Notes: generated by a model from the letters alone, not told the origin. Positions 19,366-29,588 are shown, counted from the stretch's first letter. The stretch is DNA of 64,000 nt from DATARH01 sp963734125 (GCA_963734125.1 CAVTGB010000022.1:7554-71553); one strand, 5' to 3'. Program-made: numbers and translations.

Positions 19366-20444
19366 TCATGGGGTGAATTGGATCTCGACCCGGCCCGCCT
19401 CGCGCGCCCGCGCGGCGGGCGCCGCCTCGGTCTGGATCTTGTCGGCGGGGACGCCGGAACCGATCAGCGCCTTGGCAACCGCTTGCGCGCGGTCGAGCGC
19501 GGCGTGGTAGGCGTCGAGCGGGTCGCCGCCGCCGACGGGCGCCGCGGCATAGGCGAGGACCCGCACGCTGCCGCCCGCTTTCTTGTAGAGCGCCGCGACG
19601 CGCGCGATCTGCACCTGGTCGGGGGCGGCCGGTTCGACGGCGTTGCCGGGGAGTTCGAGGGTCGCGACGACGGTCGGGGTGGGCGCGGGAGCAGGCGGCG
19701 GCGCAACTTTGACCGGTGCCGGCGGCGGCGTCATGTCGGGGATTGGCGGGGCCGGTTGCGGCGCGACGTCGGCGAGCGCGGCCGGCGGCGGCTCGGCCAC
19801 CGCGACCGCGCGCGGGACCGCCGGCATGACCGGCGGCGGCGGCGGCGCCGCTTCAGGCTCGGGAAGCGAGGGTATCTGCGGCGTTTGCAGGGTTGATTCG
19901 AGCGGCCCGGGCGCGGGCGGCTCGCCCGCCGGGCGGCGGCCCGATTGGTCCGAATTCAGGGCTGTGTGAGAGGGCGCGGATGCGGCGGGGGAAGGGTTTG
20001 ATGGTTGGTCGGTCTGCGGCTCGGCTCGGGCTGCCGGAGCGGGGGCGAAGTTTCCCCCGGCGAGCCTGGCGCTGCGGTCGCCTCGGCGGCCGGGCGCGGC
20101 GCCGGAGCTCCCGCCTGCGAGGCGGTCGCCCGGCGATCGGCGATCAGGCTTTGCGTCAGCTTCTGGCGATCGGCGGCATTCGTCGTCGGCGTTGGCAAGG
20201 GCGGGAAGCTGCCGAGGTTCGGATAGGGCTCGGCCTCGCCCTCGGCGAGATTGTGGGTGAACGGAGCGGTCTGCGGATCGGGATCGTTCTGGCTGATGCC
20301 GGCCAGCGAGCGATAAGTCTCGACCGGGCCGCTGCATCCGCCAAGCGTGCTTAGCAGCAGAAGGCCGGCGACCGCCCCGGTTTGCCGAACACGCTGCCGG
20401 TCGGGCCGGCCATCAGGCCAAAACCGGGCTGTGCGCAATGCCAT
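19366..20444 (-). CDS. OmpA-like proline-rich lipoprotein, one frameshift
   Basis: The N-terminus (start 20444, MALRTARFWPDG) carries a signal ending in the lipobox LLLLSTLGGCSG, so the mature protein would be lipid-anchored. The next segment, NDPDPQTAPFTHNLAEGEAEPYPNLGSFPP, leads into a long Pro/Ala-rich linker. The C-terminal ~90 residues (ALYKKAGGSVRVLAYAAAP...AYHAALDRAQAVAKALIGSGV...GRVEIQFTP) look like a diverged OmpA/peptidoglycan-associated domain. A frame change near 20050, beside a run of C, joins the halves. A cell-envelope anchoring role is inferred. phaC is divergent from it. Confidence 0.65.
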
Positions 20445-20592
20445 ACCCCAGATCCTGCCCCAGATCCGCCCTAATTCCCGCTGGCCTCGCCGCCCGCCGC
20501 TGGAGGCAGCGGCACAATTGGCTCGGTGTGTATTAGATCCGCGCCCGCGCGTCACTACATTTGATCCGCGCGCGAGGGGTGAGGACAGCGAG

Positions 20593-22467
20593 ATGAGTAA
20601 GAGCGAGAGTGGCGCCCGCCCCGGCGGCGGGAAGCCCGGGACGGCCTCCGGTCCGGAGACGTCGGCCGAGGCGGCCGAGCGGTCGCGCCAGATGGCGGAA
20701 CACCTGGCCGAGATCGCCCTACGGAGCCAGCGCCTCGTCGCCGATTTCCTGGCGCGCCAGGGCAAAGATGCGGGCGGGCAGGCAAGCGGCGCGGGGACGA
20801 GCGGCATGGCCGACCCGATGGCGATCGGCAGCGCTTTTTTCGAGATGACCCGGCGTATGATGGCCGACCCGGCGCGGCTGATCGAGGCGCAGACCGCGCT
20901 GTGGAACGACTATTTGCGGCTGTGGAAGGAGCACCGCGCGGCGCCTCGCCGGCGGGGAAGCCGAGCCGGTGATCAACGCCTCGCCCGAAGACCGCCGCTT
21001 CCGCGACCAGGCATGGAGCGACAACGCGCTCTTCGATTTCATCAAGCAGAGCTACCTGTTGACCGCCCGCTGGATGCATGGCGCGGTCGGGCAAGTCGAG
21101 GGGCTCGACGCGCACACCGCGCGCAAGGTCGATTTCTATACGCGGCAATTCGTCGATGCGATGGCGCCGTCGAATTTCGTGCTGACCAACCCCGAAGTCC
21201 TGCGCGCGACGCTCGAGAGCGGCGGTGAGAACCTCGCGAACGGCCTGAAAAACCTGCTCGACGATCTGGAGCGCGGCAAGGGGCGCCTCCAGATCAGCAT
21301 GACCGACCCGAGCGCCTTCAGGATCGGCGAGAACGTCGCCGCGAGCCCGGGCAAGGTGGTCTACCAGAACCCGCTGATGCAATTGATCCAGTACGCGCCG
21401 ACGACCGAGAGGGTCAAACGGCGCCCGCTCCTGATCATCCCGCCGTGGATCAACAAGTTCTACATTCTCGACCTGCGCCCGCAGAATTCGTTCATCCGCT
21501 GGGCGGTGGGCCAGGGCCACACGGTGTTTGTGATCTCCTGGGTCAACCCCGACGCGAGGCTCGCCGAGAAGACCTTCGAAGACTACATGCGCGAGGGGCC
21601 GCTCGCCGCGCTCGACGCGATCGAAGCGGCGACCGGCGAGCGCGCCGCCAATGTCATCGGCTATTGCCTCGGCGGGACGCTGTTGGCCGCGACCCTCGCC
21701 TATATGGCGGCGAAGCGCGACGGCCGGGTCAAGAGCGCCACCTATTTCGTGACGATGGTCGATTTCGCCGAGGCCGGCGAACTCAGCGTCTTCATCGACG
21801 AGGAACAGCTAAAGGCGCTCGAACAGCGTATGGAGAAGAAGGGCTATCTCGAAGCCCGCGACATGCATCAAACCTTCAACATGCTGCGCGCCAACGATTT
21901 GATCTGGTCGTTTGTCGTCAACAATTACCTGCTTGGGCAAGGCGCCGGTGCCGTTCGACCTCCTCTATTGGAACGCGGATTCGACGCGGATGCCGGCGGC
22001 GATGCACAGCTTTTACCTGCGTAAAATGTACCAGGAGAACCTGCTGGTCGAAGCCGGGCGGCATCACCCTCGGCGGGGTGCCGATCGATCTGCGCCGGGT
22101 CAAGACGCCGGCCTTCATGTTGTCAACCCGCGAAGATCACATCGCGCCATGGCGATCGACCTATCGGGCGACGCAGATCTTTTCCGGCCCGGTGAAGTTC
22201 GTGCTGTCGGCGTCGGGCCATATCGCCGGCGTCGTCAACCCGCCGGGCAGCAAATACGGGCATTTCGAGAACGACGATAACCCGCCGACCGCCGAGGAAT
22301 GGCTGGCTGGCGCAACGGAGCGTCCGGGCTCGTGGTGGCCGGTGTGGGACCAGTGGATCGCGCGCCATGCCGGGGGCGAAGTACCGGCGCGCCACCCCGG
22401 CGACGGCAAACTCGCGCCGATCGAGGACGCACCCGGCTCCTACGTCAAGGTGCGCGCGGAGGATTGA
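20593..22467 (+). CDS. phaC: Class I polyhydroxyalkanoate synthase, frameshifted
   Basis: PhaC polymerises hydroxyacyl-CoA, usually 3-hydroxybutyryl-CoA, on storage granules. The start MSKSESGARPGG gives a joined length of ~624 residues, typical of class I. The lipase-like box GYCLGGTLL contains the catalytic Cys; the Asp lies in STREDHIAPW and the His in SGHIAGVVNPPG. Frame changes occur near 20945, 21940 and 22060; the last two are single extra Gs in short G runs (restoring LLGKAPVPFDLLYWN and EAGGITLGGVP). The 3' end overlaps the convergent carbonic-anhydrase gene by 28 bases. A phasin gene lies at 48247. Confidence 0.93.
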
Positions 22468-22982
22468 TATTCCTCCGCCAGCTCGCGGTAGTGCGTCGTC
22501 ACCCAGCGCATGTAATCCTGTTCCTCGGGTTTGAGGAGGCGGGCGAAGCGGGCCGGGGTGCCGGACCACAGTTCGCCCGATTTGACCCGCTTGCGCGGCG
22601 TCACGACGGCGCCGGCGGCGACCATCGCGCCCATTTCGACGACGGCGCGGTCCATGACGCAGGCCTTCATCCCGACGAGGGCGCTCGGTTCGATCCGGCA
22701 GGCGTGTAAGAGGGCCATGTGGCCGATCGCGGCCTCCTCGCCAATAACGCATTCGACGTGCTCGCCCAATTCGAACGTGACATGGACGATCGTCCCGTCC
22801 TGGACGTTGGCGCCGGCGCCGATGCGAATCGGCGCATCATCGCCGCGGATGACGCAGTTGAACCAGATGTTGGCAAAGGGACCGATCTCAACGTCGCCGA
22901 TGACGATCGCGCCGGGCGCGATGAACGCGCTCGGGTCGATCCGCGGCAGGATGTTGCGATACGGCAGGATCACCGGCCCCAT
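22440..22982 (-). CDS. Gamma-carbonic anhydrase family protein
   Basis: The 180-residue protein has left-handed beta-helix hexapeptide repeats (IGDVEIGPFANIWFNCVIRGD, IGAGANVQDGTIVHVT) and the three zinc-ligand positions of the family: His in VHVT and two in IGHMALLHAC. The C-terminus (LWSGTPARFARLLKPEE) matches YrdA/PaaY-type proteins. Activity is often weak or unproven in this group. The 3' end overlaps phaC tail to tail. Confidence 0.9.
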   Translation of the reverse strand: MGPVILPYRNILPRIDPSAFIAPGAIVIGDVEIGPFANIWFNCVIRGDDAPIRIGAGANVQDGTIVHVTFELGEHVECVIGEEAAIGHMALLHACRIEPSALVGMKACVMDRAVVEMGAMVAAGAVVTPRKRVKSGELWSGTPARFARLLKPEEQDYMRWVTTHYRELAEEYQSSARTLT

Positions 22983-23193
22983 GGTTGCCCCTCCCTTGTC
23001 CCAAGCCGGCCCGCGTACCCTGATCGCGGACGTCGGCCAGGCGATTTGTCGCCGATCTCACGCGTTCGCCGCAAGGCACCCCGCACAATGCGCCGGTTCT
23101 CGGCCCTCGGCGCAACTGTTTAAGATCGCTCGGTCGAGCGCCCGGGCGGCAGCGTGCCGCAGCGGGTTGCCGAAACCTTCGGGGGAGACACGG

Positions 23194-24454
23194 ATGCTCG
23201 CGTGGTTTCGCGACCTGACGCAACGCGAACGCAGCACGATGTGGGCCTGCTTTGGCGGGTGGTCGCTCGATGCGTTCGACGTCCAGATGTACAGCTTTGT
23301 CATCCCGACGATCATCGGGGTCTGGGGGCTGTCGCGCGGCGAAGCCGGGCTCATCGGCACGGTGACCCTCTTGATCTCCTCGCTCGGCGGCTGGTTTTCC
23401 GGGACGCTCGCCGACCGCTTCGGCCGGGTGAAGATGCTGCAGATCACGATCCTGTGGTATTCGGTCTTCACGTTTCTGTGCGCCTTCGCCCAGAATTTCG
23501 AGCAGCTGTTCATCCTGCGCGCGCTGCACGGCTTCGGCTTTGGCGGCGAATGGGCGGCGGGCGCGGTGTTGATGGGCGAAGTCATCCGCGACAAGTACCG
23601 CGGCCGCGGCGTCGGCCTGGTGCAGACCGGCTGGGCGATCGGCTGGGGCGCCTCGGCCCTGGTTTACACCGCGATCTACTGGCTCCTGCCGGAGGCGCTC
23701 GCCTGGCGCGTGCTGTTCGGGGTCGGCCTCTTCCCGGCGGTCTTCGTGTTCTGGATCCGCCGCCATATCGAGGAGCCGGACATCTTCCAGACCCGGCGCC
23801 GCGACCACCCGCCGGTCGGCTGGTCGCACCTGTTCTCGGCCTTCCGCGGCCCGCATCTCTGGGTGACGGTCAAGATGTCGCTGATGGTCGCCGGCGCCCA
23901 GGGCGGCGGCTATGCGATCGGCATCTGGATGCCGACCTATCTGCGCACGGTGCGGCATTTCTCGGCGACCGCGACCGGCGGCTTTCTCCTGGTGCAGATC
24001 CTCGGCGCCCTGTTCGGGTTTCTGCTCGGCTCCTATCTCAGCGACGCGATCGGCCGCAAGTGGACCTTTCTGTGGTCGGCGATTCTCTCGTTCGTCTTCA
24101 TCCTCTTCTACATGTTCGTGCCGATGGGCGACACCGCGCTGTTGTTCGCCGGGCTCCCGCTGTTCATCGGTGCTGTTGATGAAATTCCCGCCGATGGGAC
24201 CGTTCATGACCGAACTGTTCCCCACCGAACTGCGCGGCAACGCCCAGGGCTTTTGCTACAATTCCGGCCGCGCGATCGGGTCGTTCTTCCCGACGATGGT
24301 CGGCTATGTCAGCCAGGTGCTGCCGCTCGGCGCGACGATCGCGATCTTCAGCGCGGTCGCCTCGGGCCTGATGATCGTGATGCTGATGCTGCTGCCGGAA
24401 ACCCGCGGGCGCGAGCTGGCGAGCCTGGAAACCGCCGCGGTCGGGCCGGGGTAG
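23194..24454 (+). CDS. MFS transporter (metabolite:proton symporter type), one frameshift
   Basis: This is a 12-segment major facilitator protein of ~420 residues with the family loop motif GTLADRFGRVKM between segments 2 and 3 and GSYLSDAIGRKW in the second half. The first segment, WSLDAFDVQMYSFVIPTIIG, resembles aromatic acid/metabolite symporters (AAHS/SHS groups). The ATG at 23194 follows GGGGGAG. A frame change near 24170 restores VLLMKFPPMGPFMTELFPTE. A CoA-transferase follows 132 bases downstream, so the carrier may import that pathway's carboxylic acid; this is inferred from position. Confidence 0.85.
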
Positions 24455-24586
24455 CAGCATCCGGCGGCCTTCGCCCGGTGCAATGCAGGGCTGTTCGCGC
24501 AAATCAGCGATTTCCGCCGGGCGCGGTTCTGCGCTATCGTGCGCGGAACGACCATAGCAGTGCGCTGCGCCGGAGGAGACGGAACG

Positions 24587-25828
24587 ATGAGTGGAAATTT
24601 TGCGCCTCTCGACTGCCTCAAGGGTGTTCGGGTTGTCGATCTGACCCAGTTCGAGGCCGGGCCGACCTGCACGGAGGCACTGGCCTGGCTCGGCGCCGAA
24701 GTCGTCAAGATCGAGAACCCGAAATCGGGCGACCCCGGGCGGCGCATCGCCAGCACCGATGCCAAGGCGCATGATTCCTTTTATTTCAAGATTTTGAACG
24801 CCAATAAGAAGTCGGCGACGGTCGACCTCAAGACCGAGAAGGGCATCCAGCTCGTCAAGGACATGGTGAAAAAAGCCGACGTCTTTGCCGAGAATTTGGC
24901 GCCCGGCACGATCGAGCGCCTGGGGCTCGGCTATGACGTGTTAAAGGCGATCAACCCCGGCATCATCTATTGCCAGGTCAAGGGCTTCGGCGAAGGCAGC
25001 CCGTACGAGAAATCATTGGCCTTCGACATGATCGCGCAGGCCGCCGGCGGCACGATGAGCGTCACCGGCGAACCCGGCCGCCAGCCGTGCAAGCCGGGCG
25101 CCACAATCGGCGACACCGGCACCGGGATGCTGATGGCGATCAGCGTTTTGGGTGCGCTCTACGAAAAGAAAGCGACCGGCAAGGGCCGCCGCCTGCAATT
25201 GGCGATGCAGGACGCCTGCATGCATTACATCCGCACTTCGTTCGCCGTCATGAACCAGCAGGGCAACAAGAAGGCGGCGCCACGGATGGGCGCCCAGTCG
25301 ACCTCGGGCGCGCCGGCGCCATGCGGCATCTATCCGACGAAGCCGGGCGGTTACAACGACTACGTCTATGTCTTCTGCAGCCGCGCCAACCCCGAGCATT
25401 GGACGCGCCTCTTGAAAGTCATCGGCCGCGAGGAATTGATCAGCGACCCGCGCTTCGCCACCAACGAGGAGCGCAACAAGAACGAAGACTTCATCAACCA
25501 GATCATCGCCGAGTGGACCCGGGAGCACACCAAGGAAGAGGCGATGCAGATCATCGGCGCCGCGGGCGTCCCGGCCGGCGCGATCCACGACACCCTCGAA
25601 TTGCAGAACGACAAGAGCTTCCAGGAGCGCGGCATCATGCAGACGATGCACCACCCGGACGGCGACTGGGTCTGCGAAGCCTGGCCGGTGCGCTTCGACG
25701 GCAGGCCGCCGGAATTGAAGCCGTCGCCCAAGCTCGGCCAGCACACCGAGGAGGTGTTCGTCAGCTGGCTCAACCTCAGCCCCAGCGAGATCGACAAGCT
25801 GCGCGCCGAAAAGGTCCTCGGCAGCTAG
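24587..25828 (+). CDS. Class III CoA-transferase (formyl-CoA transferase/CaiB family)
   Basis: The 413-residue enzyme moves CoA between carboxylic acids. Family landmarks: LKGVRVVDLTQFEAGPTCTEALAWLGAEVVKIE, NANKKSATVDLKTEKG, ENLAPGTIERLGLGYDVLKAINPGIIYCQVKGFG and GDTGTGM, whose Asp176 aligns with the catalytic Asp of formyl-CoA transferase. The ATG at 24587 follows GGAGGAG. It lies between an MFS carrier and a ThDP enzyme of the oxalyl-CoA decarboxylase/2-hydroxyacyl-CoA lyase family, so it probably activates oxalate or a 2-hydroxy acid. The exact substrate cannot be read from sequence. Confidence 0.9.
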   Translation: MSGNFAPLDCLKGVRVVDLTQFEAGPTCTEALAWLGAEVVKIENPKSGDPGRRIASTDAKAHDSFYFKILNANKKSATVDLKTEKGIQLVKDMVKKADVFAENLAPGTIERLGLGYDVLKAINPGIIYCQVKGFGEGSPYEKSLAFDMIAQAAGGTMSVTGEPGRQPCKPGATIGDTGTGMLMAISVLGALYEKKATGKGRRLQLAMQDACMHYIRTSFAVMNQQGNKKAAPRMGAQSTSGAPAPCGIYPTKPGGYNDYVYVFCSRANPEHWTRLLKVIGREELISDPRFATNEERNKNEDFINQIIAEWTREHTKEEAMQIIGAAGVPAGAIHDTLELQNDKSFQERGIMQTMHHPDGDWVCEAWPVRFDGRPPELKPSPKLGQHTEEVFVSWLNLSPSEIDKLRAEKVLGS

Positions 25829-25837
25829 ACTGGACGG

Positions 25838-25962
25838 GGAAACCCTCTCCCGCACCGCGGGAGAGGGAGGGGCCCGTCGCGCGGCGATGGGAGGGTGAGG
25901 GTGCCCGCGCTCCGCGCCGACGGCCCCCTCACCCCAGCCCTTTCCCCCGATGGGGGCTTTCC
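25838..25962. repeat. Intergenic inverted repeats, family C
   Basis: A hairpin CCCTCTCCCGC/GCGGGAGAGGG near 25843-25868 is followed by a second pair, GGGAGGGTGAGGG...CCCCCTCACCCC. Together they fill much of the gap after the CoA-transferase and may end its transcript. The rest of the gap to 26048 holds nothing recognisable. Confidence 0.65.
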
Positions 25963-26048
25963 CCGATTAAGGCCGACCCGGCGAGATTTCCGGGTATCTG
26001 GGGGCGTCTTTGGCAAGCTAACATCTGGCCGGAATCTCGGTGTTTTGG

Positions 26049-26816
26049 CTAATGATCGTCAATGGTCATGACCAGAACCGAAAATTCCGGCTCATCCATA
26101 GAGCCGGACTCGGTAAAGCTGTCCTCGAATTCATCCGCTGATGTTGGGAGCGGAGGCGACGTAGCGTTAGCCGGACCAGAGAAGCGCCGCAAGAACATCC
26201 CGGTCATCGCCAGATAGTCCCCCTGCCGCTTCTGCGATAGCAGATTGATGTTCCCGTTTGTCGCCGCCGCCGCCGCACGTATCTTCAAGATCGTCGAACA
26301 CAGCGGATGAATATCGAAGGGGATAGCAGCGTCAAGATAGCCTGACCAATGTTGTTGCGGGCTACTGACTCGCATAATGCTGACAACCCAATTGTCGAAA
26401 TGAAAGTTAGTCTGTTCAGCTGTGTTGAAAGCATCCGCGTTCCGCTTTCGGTATACCTCCGTCATTTGGCGAGTGAACTGATCCTCGACTATTCCATTCT
26501 GCTGGCTGTGTGCGATGTCCCGTTGCTGCGAGAGCGAATTGTAAGTCGATGTTGCCACGTTAATGATCGAACAGAATTGATCCTCTGATGCCGGGAGCGG
26601 AACAGTCGGTGGCTGAAAGCTCGTGTGATTCCCGAAAAACAGGTAAATCCCGATCATGCATACGATGAATCCCAAACCGGCGCCGATGTTCTTGAAATTC
26701 GGCGTCGGTCTGAAACCCGGCTGTTTCGGCTCTATCGGTGGGTGCCCACAGTGCGGACACGCCGCCGCCTGATCGGAAATCTCACTCCCGCATGCGGGAC
26801 ATTTTATGAGCGGCAT
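26049..26816 (-). CDS. Zinc-ribbon, membrane-anchored protein of unknown function
   Basis: The 255-residue protein opens with a zinc ribbon, CPACGSEISDQAAACPHCGHPP (two Cys-x2-Cys pairs), followed by one membrane segment, IGAGLGFIVCMIGIYLFF (about 46-63). The remaining ~190 residues are a soluble domain with no recognised motif and few charged clusters. Such N-terminal ribbons on single-pass proteins are common in bacteria, but no function follows. It is the first gene of an AT-richer stretch (26.0-27.8 kb) and is opposite in strand to its neighbours, which suggests an insertion. Confidence 0.6.
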   Translation of the reverse strand: MPLIKCPACGSEISDQAAACPHCGHPPIEPKQPGFRPTPNFKNIGAGLGFIVCMIGIYLFFGNHTSFQPPTVPLPASEDQFCSIINVATSTYNSLSQQRDIAHSQQNGIVEDQFTRQMTEVYRKRNADAFNTAEQTNFHFDNWVVSIMRVSSPQQHWSGYLDAAIPFDIHPLCSTILKIRAAAAATNGNINLLSQKRQGDYLAMTGMFLRRFSGPANATSPPLPTSADEFEDSFTESGSMDEPEFSVLVMTIDDH

Positions 26817-26928
26817 TGCGGATAATGAGGCGGCATCGTGTTTCTGTCTCTTATCATGCTGGAAAATTATCGGGATACAACCACATAACCGTTCAAAGTG
26901 GTGCCCCTATGTTGCTCGGAGAGCTTCA

Positions 26929-27222
26929 GTGGAACAAGACGATACGCTCGCGCGGGAGCTTCTAATCAAGCTATCAGAAATCGAGGCCTCGCTTCAGGAA
27001 GGCGACAGCCGCCTCGTCCAACCGCGCATCGAAGGGCTGCACGTCGAGAATCCATTGGCCGTGCCGGGATATGGCCACGAGGAAATCGACTTCCACCTCA
27101 GATTGCTTTTGCGGCGCGGCCTGATCCATACGTACGTGAAGGACGGCCCGCTGATTGGTATCTATTTCAGCGGTCTAACTGACGCGGGACGCCGGGCGTT
27201 AGGGAAAATTGATGCCGGTTAG
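26929..27222 (+). CDS. Small DUF2513-like protein
   Basis: The GTG at 26929 gives a 97-residue protein, VEQDDTLARELLIKLSEIEASLQ..., with HEEIDFHLRLLLRRGLIHTY and FSGLTDAGRRALGKI. The layout (helical start, a HeidfHl pattern, then Lt.aGr..l) fits DUF2513, a small winged-helix-like family of unknown function often found on mobile elements. A longer frame extends to 26806, but its extra residues look non-coding. The assignment is by eye. Confidence 0.5.
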   Translation: MEQDDTLARELLIKLSEIEASLQEGDSRLVQPRIEGLHVENPLAVPGYGHEEIDFHLRLLLRRGLIHTYVKDGPLIGIYFSGLTDAGRRALGKIDAG

Positions 27223-27238
27223 CGGCAACGCGGTTCGT

Positions 27239-27314
27239 ACGGCGGGTGAGCGAAGCGTAACCCGCCACCGCGCCCACGACTCGACGGCGGGTTGCGCTTC
27301 TCTCCGCCCACCCT
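27239..27314. repeat. Intergenic inverted repeat, family D
   Basis: The left arm (GGCGGGTGAGCGAAGCG then TAACCCGCC) and right arm (GGCGGGTTGCGCTTC then TCCGCCCACC) are imperfect reverse complements with an 18-base spacer. This is the widespread GGCGGGTTACGC type of extragenic repeat. It lies inside the AT-richer island. Confidence 0.6.
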
Positions 27315-27346
27315 ATTTGGGCTGCAGCTACAGGAGGGCTACCGAC

Positions 27347-27727
27347 GTGCTCGATTACGATATTTCAAATTCGGATTGCCGTGAAATTGCATACGTCTTG
27401 CAAGGATATAGAGACCTCCTCGCAATGGCGTGGGATGGAAACTTACCTTGTGGACTGCTGCCAAAGGCAGTAATCGCGCGAATCTATAGACTCCAAAGAT
27501 TGGGCTTATTGGATAATAACTTAATTCTAATAGAGAAGCTTCGAAACGTTTTTGAGGAGGTAATGTCGAACCGACAAGTTGTAGACTTGGATTACAACGC
27601 ATTCCTGGTTGTTGCCTCCCGTTATCGCGATTGGTTGCCCTATCCTAATCTGCTGGGGAACGGATGGTATCCGGCCGCTTATGATTTGCGCTCTGCGGAA
27701 GGCACGGGCCGCAGGTCAGTCATGTGA
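27347..27727 (+). CDS. Hypothetical protein of atypical composition
   Basis: I do not recognise this protein. From the GTG at 27347 it reads MLDYDISNSDCREIAYVLQGYRDLL..., about 126 residues, largely helical with hydrophobic LLPKAVIARIYRLQRLGLLDNN in the middle. The reading frame continues upstream to 27209, but that part crosses a family D repeat and is unlikely to be translated. Its DNA is clearly more AT-rich than the flanks, with codons such as AAT and TTA that are rare nearby, pointing to recent acquisition. Confidence 0.4.
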   Translation: MLDYDISNSDCREIAYVLQGYRDLLAMAWDGNLPCGLLPKAVIARIYRLQRLGLLDNNLILIEKLRNVFEEVMSNRQVVDLDYNAFLVVASRYRDWLPYPNLLGNGWYPAAYDLRSAEGTGRRSVM

Positions 27728-27840
27728 TTTGCGTACGTCGGTGACGGAAGCCGGCGTATATCTGCGGCTGACGTCCGTCGGTGCGCTAAACTTGAATCGG
27801 GTGGCGTTGCCGCCGGTCGGCGAAAGAGGAGGAGGAAACG

Positions 27841-29488
27841 ATGGCAGAAGTGACCGGTAACGAAATTCTCGCGCGGTGCCTGAAGGCGCAGGGCGTCAAG
27901 GACGCGTTCTTCATCATGGGCGGGCCGATGCTCGATGCCGAGATGTGCTGCATCAAGGAGGGCATCCGCCTGATCGACACCCGCCACGAGCAGGGCGCCG
28001 CCTATATGGCGCAGGCCTATTCGCGGGTAACCCAAGGGCCGGGCGTGTGCATGGCGGCGTCTGGGCCCGCGACCTTGAACCTCGGCACCGGCCTTGCCAA
28101 TGCCCTCATCGATTGCTGCCCGGTCGTCGCCTTGGGCGGCTCTTCCCCGATCAGCCAGTTCGGCCGCCAAGTCTTCCAGGAGATCGACCAGGTCAAGGCG
28201 CTTGAAGGCTGGGTCAAATACGCCGACCGCGTGCACAATGTGAAGCGCCTGCCCGCAGCAGGTCAATTTCGCCTTCCAGAAGGCGCTGAACGGCAAGCCC
28301 GGCCCGGTCTACCTCGATTTCCCGGGCGATGTGCTCTACGCCAAAGTTCCCGAGGACCAGGTCGATTGGAGCTATATGGGGCGCCCGGTCCTGCGCCCGC
28401 GCCCCTATGCCGAGCCGGCCGCGATCAATGCCCTGGTCGATGCGATCCGGGCGGCGAAGCGGCCGATCATCTGCTCGGGCGGCGGGGTGTTGTGGTCGCA
28501 TGCCTGGAACGAGATGCGGGCCTTTGTCGAAAAGGCCGGGATCCCGTTCTACACGACACCGCAAGGCCGCGGCGTCGTCCCCGACGATCACCCGCTTTCG
28601 TACCTGTCGATGCGCTCGACGGCGTTTCGCGACGCCGACCTCATCATCGTCCTCGGCACCAGGATGAACTACGTCATCGCCCACGCCGCGCCGCCGCGCT
28701 TCAACAAGGACGCCAAGATCGCGCGGATCGAGATCGACGCCGAGGAGCTCGGCATGTCGGCGCGCAATGTCGACATCCCGGTGGTCGGCGACTGCAAATC
28801 GGTGTTGCAGCAATTGATCGATGCGGTCGACGGCAGCACGCCTGCGCGCTTCGCCGACTGGCGCAAGACGCTCGCCGATGGCGAAGCTGCCAAGCGCACC
28901 GGCATCGGCGCCAACTACCCGACCGACGGCGACATCCACCCCTTGAGATTGTGTGAGGAAATCAAGAACTTCCAGAAGCGTGACGCGATCCTCTGCGTCG
29001 ACGGGCAGGAGATCCTCAATTTCGGGCGCCAGTCGATCCCGACCTTCGAGCCGGGCCATCGCCTCAATTCGGGGCCGTTCGGGACGATGGGCGTCGGGCT
29101 GCCGTTTGCGGTCGGCGCTAAGGCGGCCAAGCCCGACAAACAGGTCATTTGTCTGCACGGCGATGGTTCGTTCGGCCAGAACGCGATGGAGCTCGACACC
29201 GCGGTGCGGCACAAATTGCCGCTCCTCGTCGTCATCAGTTTGAACGGCGGCTGGACCGCCGACCCCGACCACAACAAGCCCGGCCGCGACCTCGGCTACA
29301 CGCGCTACGACATCATGGCGCAGGGCCTCGGCGCACACGGCGAATATGTCGAAAAGCCCGAAGACATCCGCCCGGCCCTCGATCGCGCCCAAAAAAAGGT
29401 CGACGAGGGCATGGTGGCGCTGGTCAACGTCAAGACCGACTACCGCGCCCGCGCCACCACCGTGCGCTTCTCCAACTACGAAACCTGA
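27841..29488 (+). CDS. ThDP-dependent enzyme, 2-hydroxyacyl-CoA lyase/oxalyl-CoA decarboxylase family, one frameshift
   Basis: Joined length is ~549 residues. The N-terminal domain has RHEQGAAYMAQAYSRVTQGPGVC, with Glu50 the ThDP-activating glutamate. The middle domain has KRPIICSGGGVLWSHAWNE. The C-terminal domain has the ThDP/Mg motif GDGSFGQNAMELDTAV...SLNGGW. The C-terminal tail ends VRFSNYET. Best fit is the family that cleaves 2-hydroxyacyl-CoA to formyl-CoA plus a carbonyl compound, or decarboxylates oxalyl-CoA. One extra C at about 28253 breaks the frame; removing it restores RLPQQVNFAFQKAL. GAGGAGGAAACG precedes the ATG. It probably works with the CoA-transferase at 24587. Confidence 0.88.
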
Positions 29489-29496
29489 GCGGCAGC

Positions 29497-29551
29497 CGGC
29501 TCTCCCTCACCCGTGCCGGACTAAGTCCGGGGCGGGTGAGAGGGAGCGCCG
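29497..29551. repeat. Intergenic hairpin, family C
   Basis: GGCTCTCCCTCACCC and GGGTGAGAGGGAGCGCC form a long imperfect stem with an inner GCCGGAC/GTCCGGGGC. It lies just past the ThDP-enzyme stop and before a terminator. The gap 29489-29791 otherwise holds only that terminator and the leader of the next gene. Confidence 0.6.
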
Positions 29552-29556
29552 AAAAG

Positions 29557-29588
29557 AAAAGGGCGGCCGTGGCTGCCCTTTTTCTTTT
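29557..29588 (+). terminator. Rho-independent terminator after the ThDP lyase gene
   Basis: AAAAGGGCGGCC, a GTG loop, then GGCTGCCCTTTTT forms a stem followed by a T-rich run ending CTTTT. The position and polarity suit the ThDP-enzyme transcript. Confidence 0.75.

Noticed and set aside
26806..26928. Longer N-terminus for the DUF2513-like protein
   Set aside because: The added residues (Cys- and Trp-rich) do not resemble the family, and a GTG at 26929 gives the expected start.
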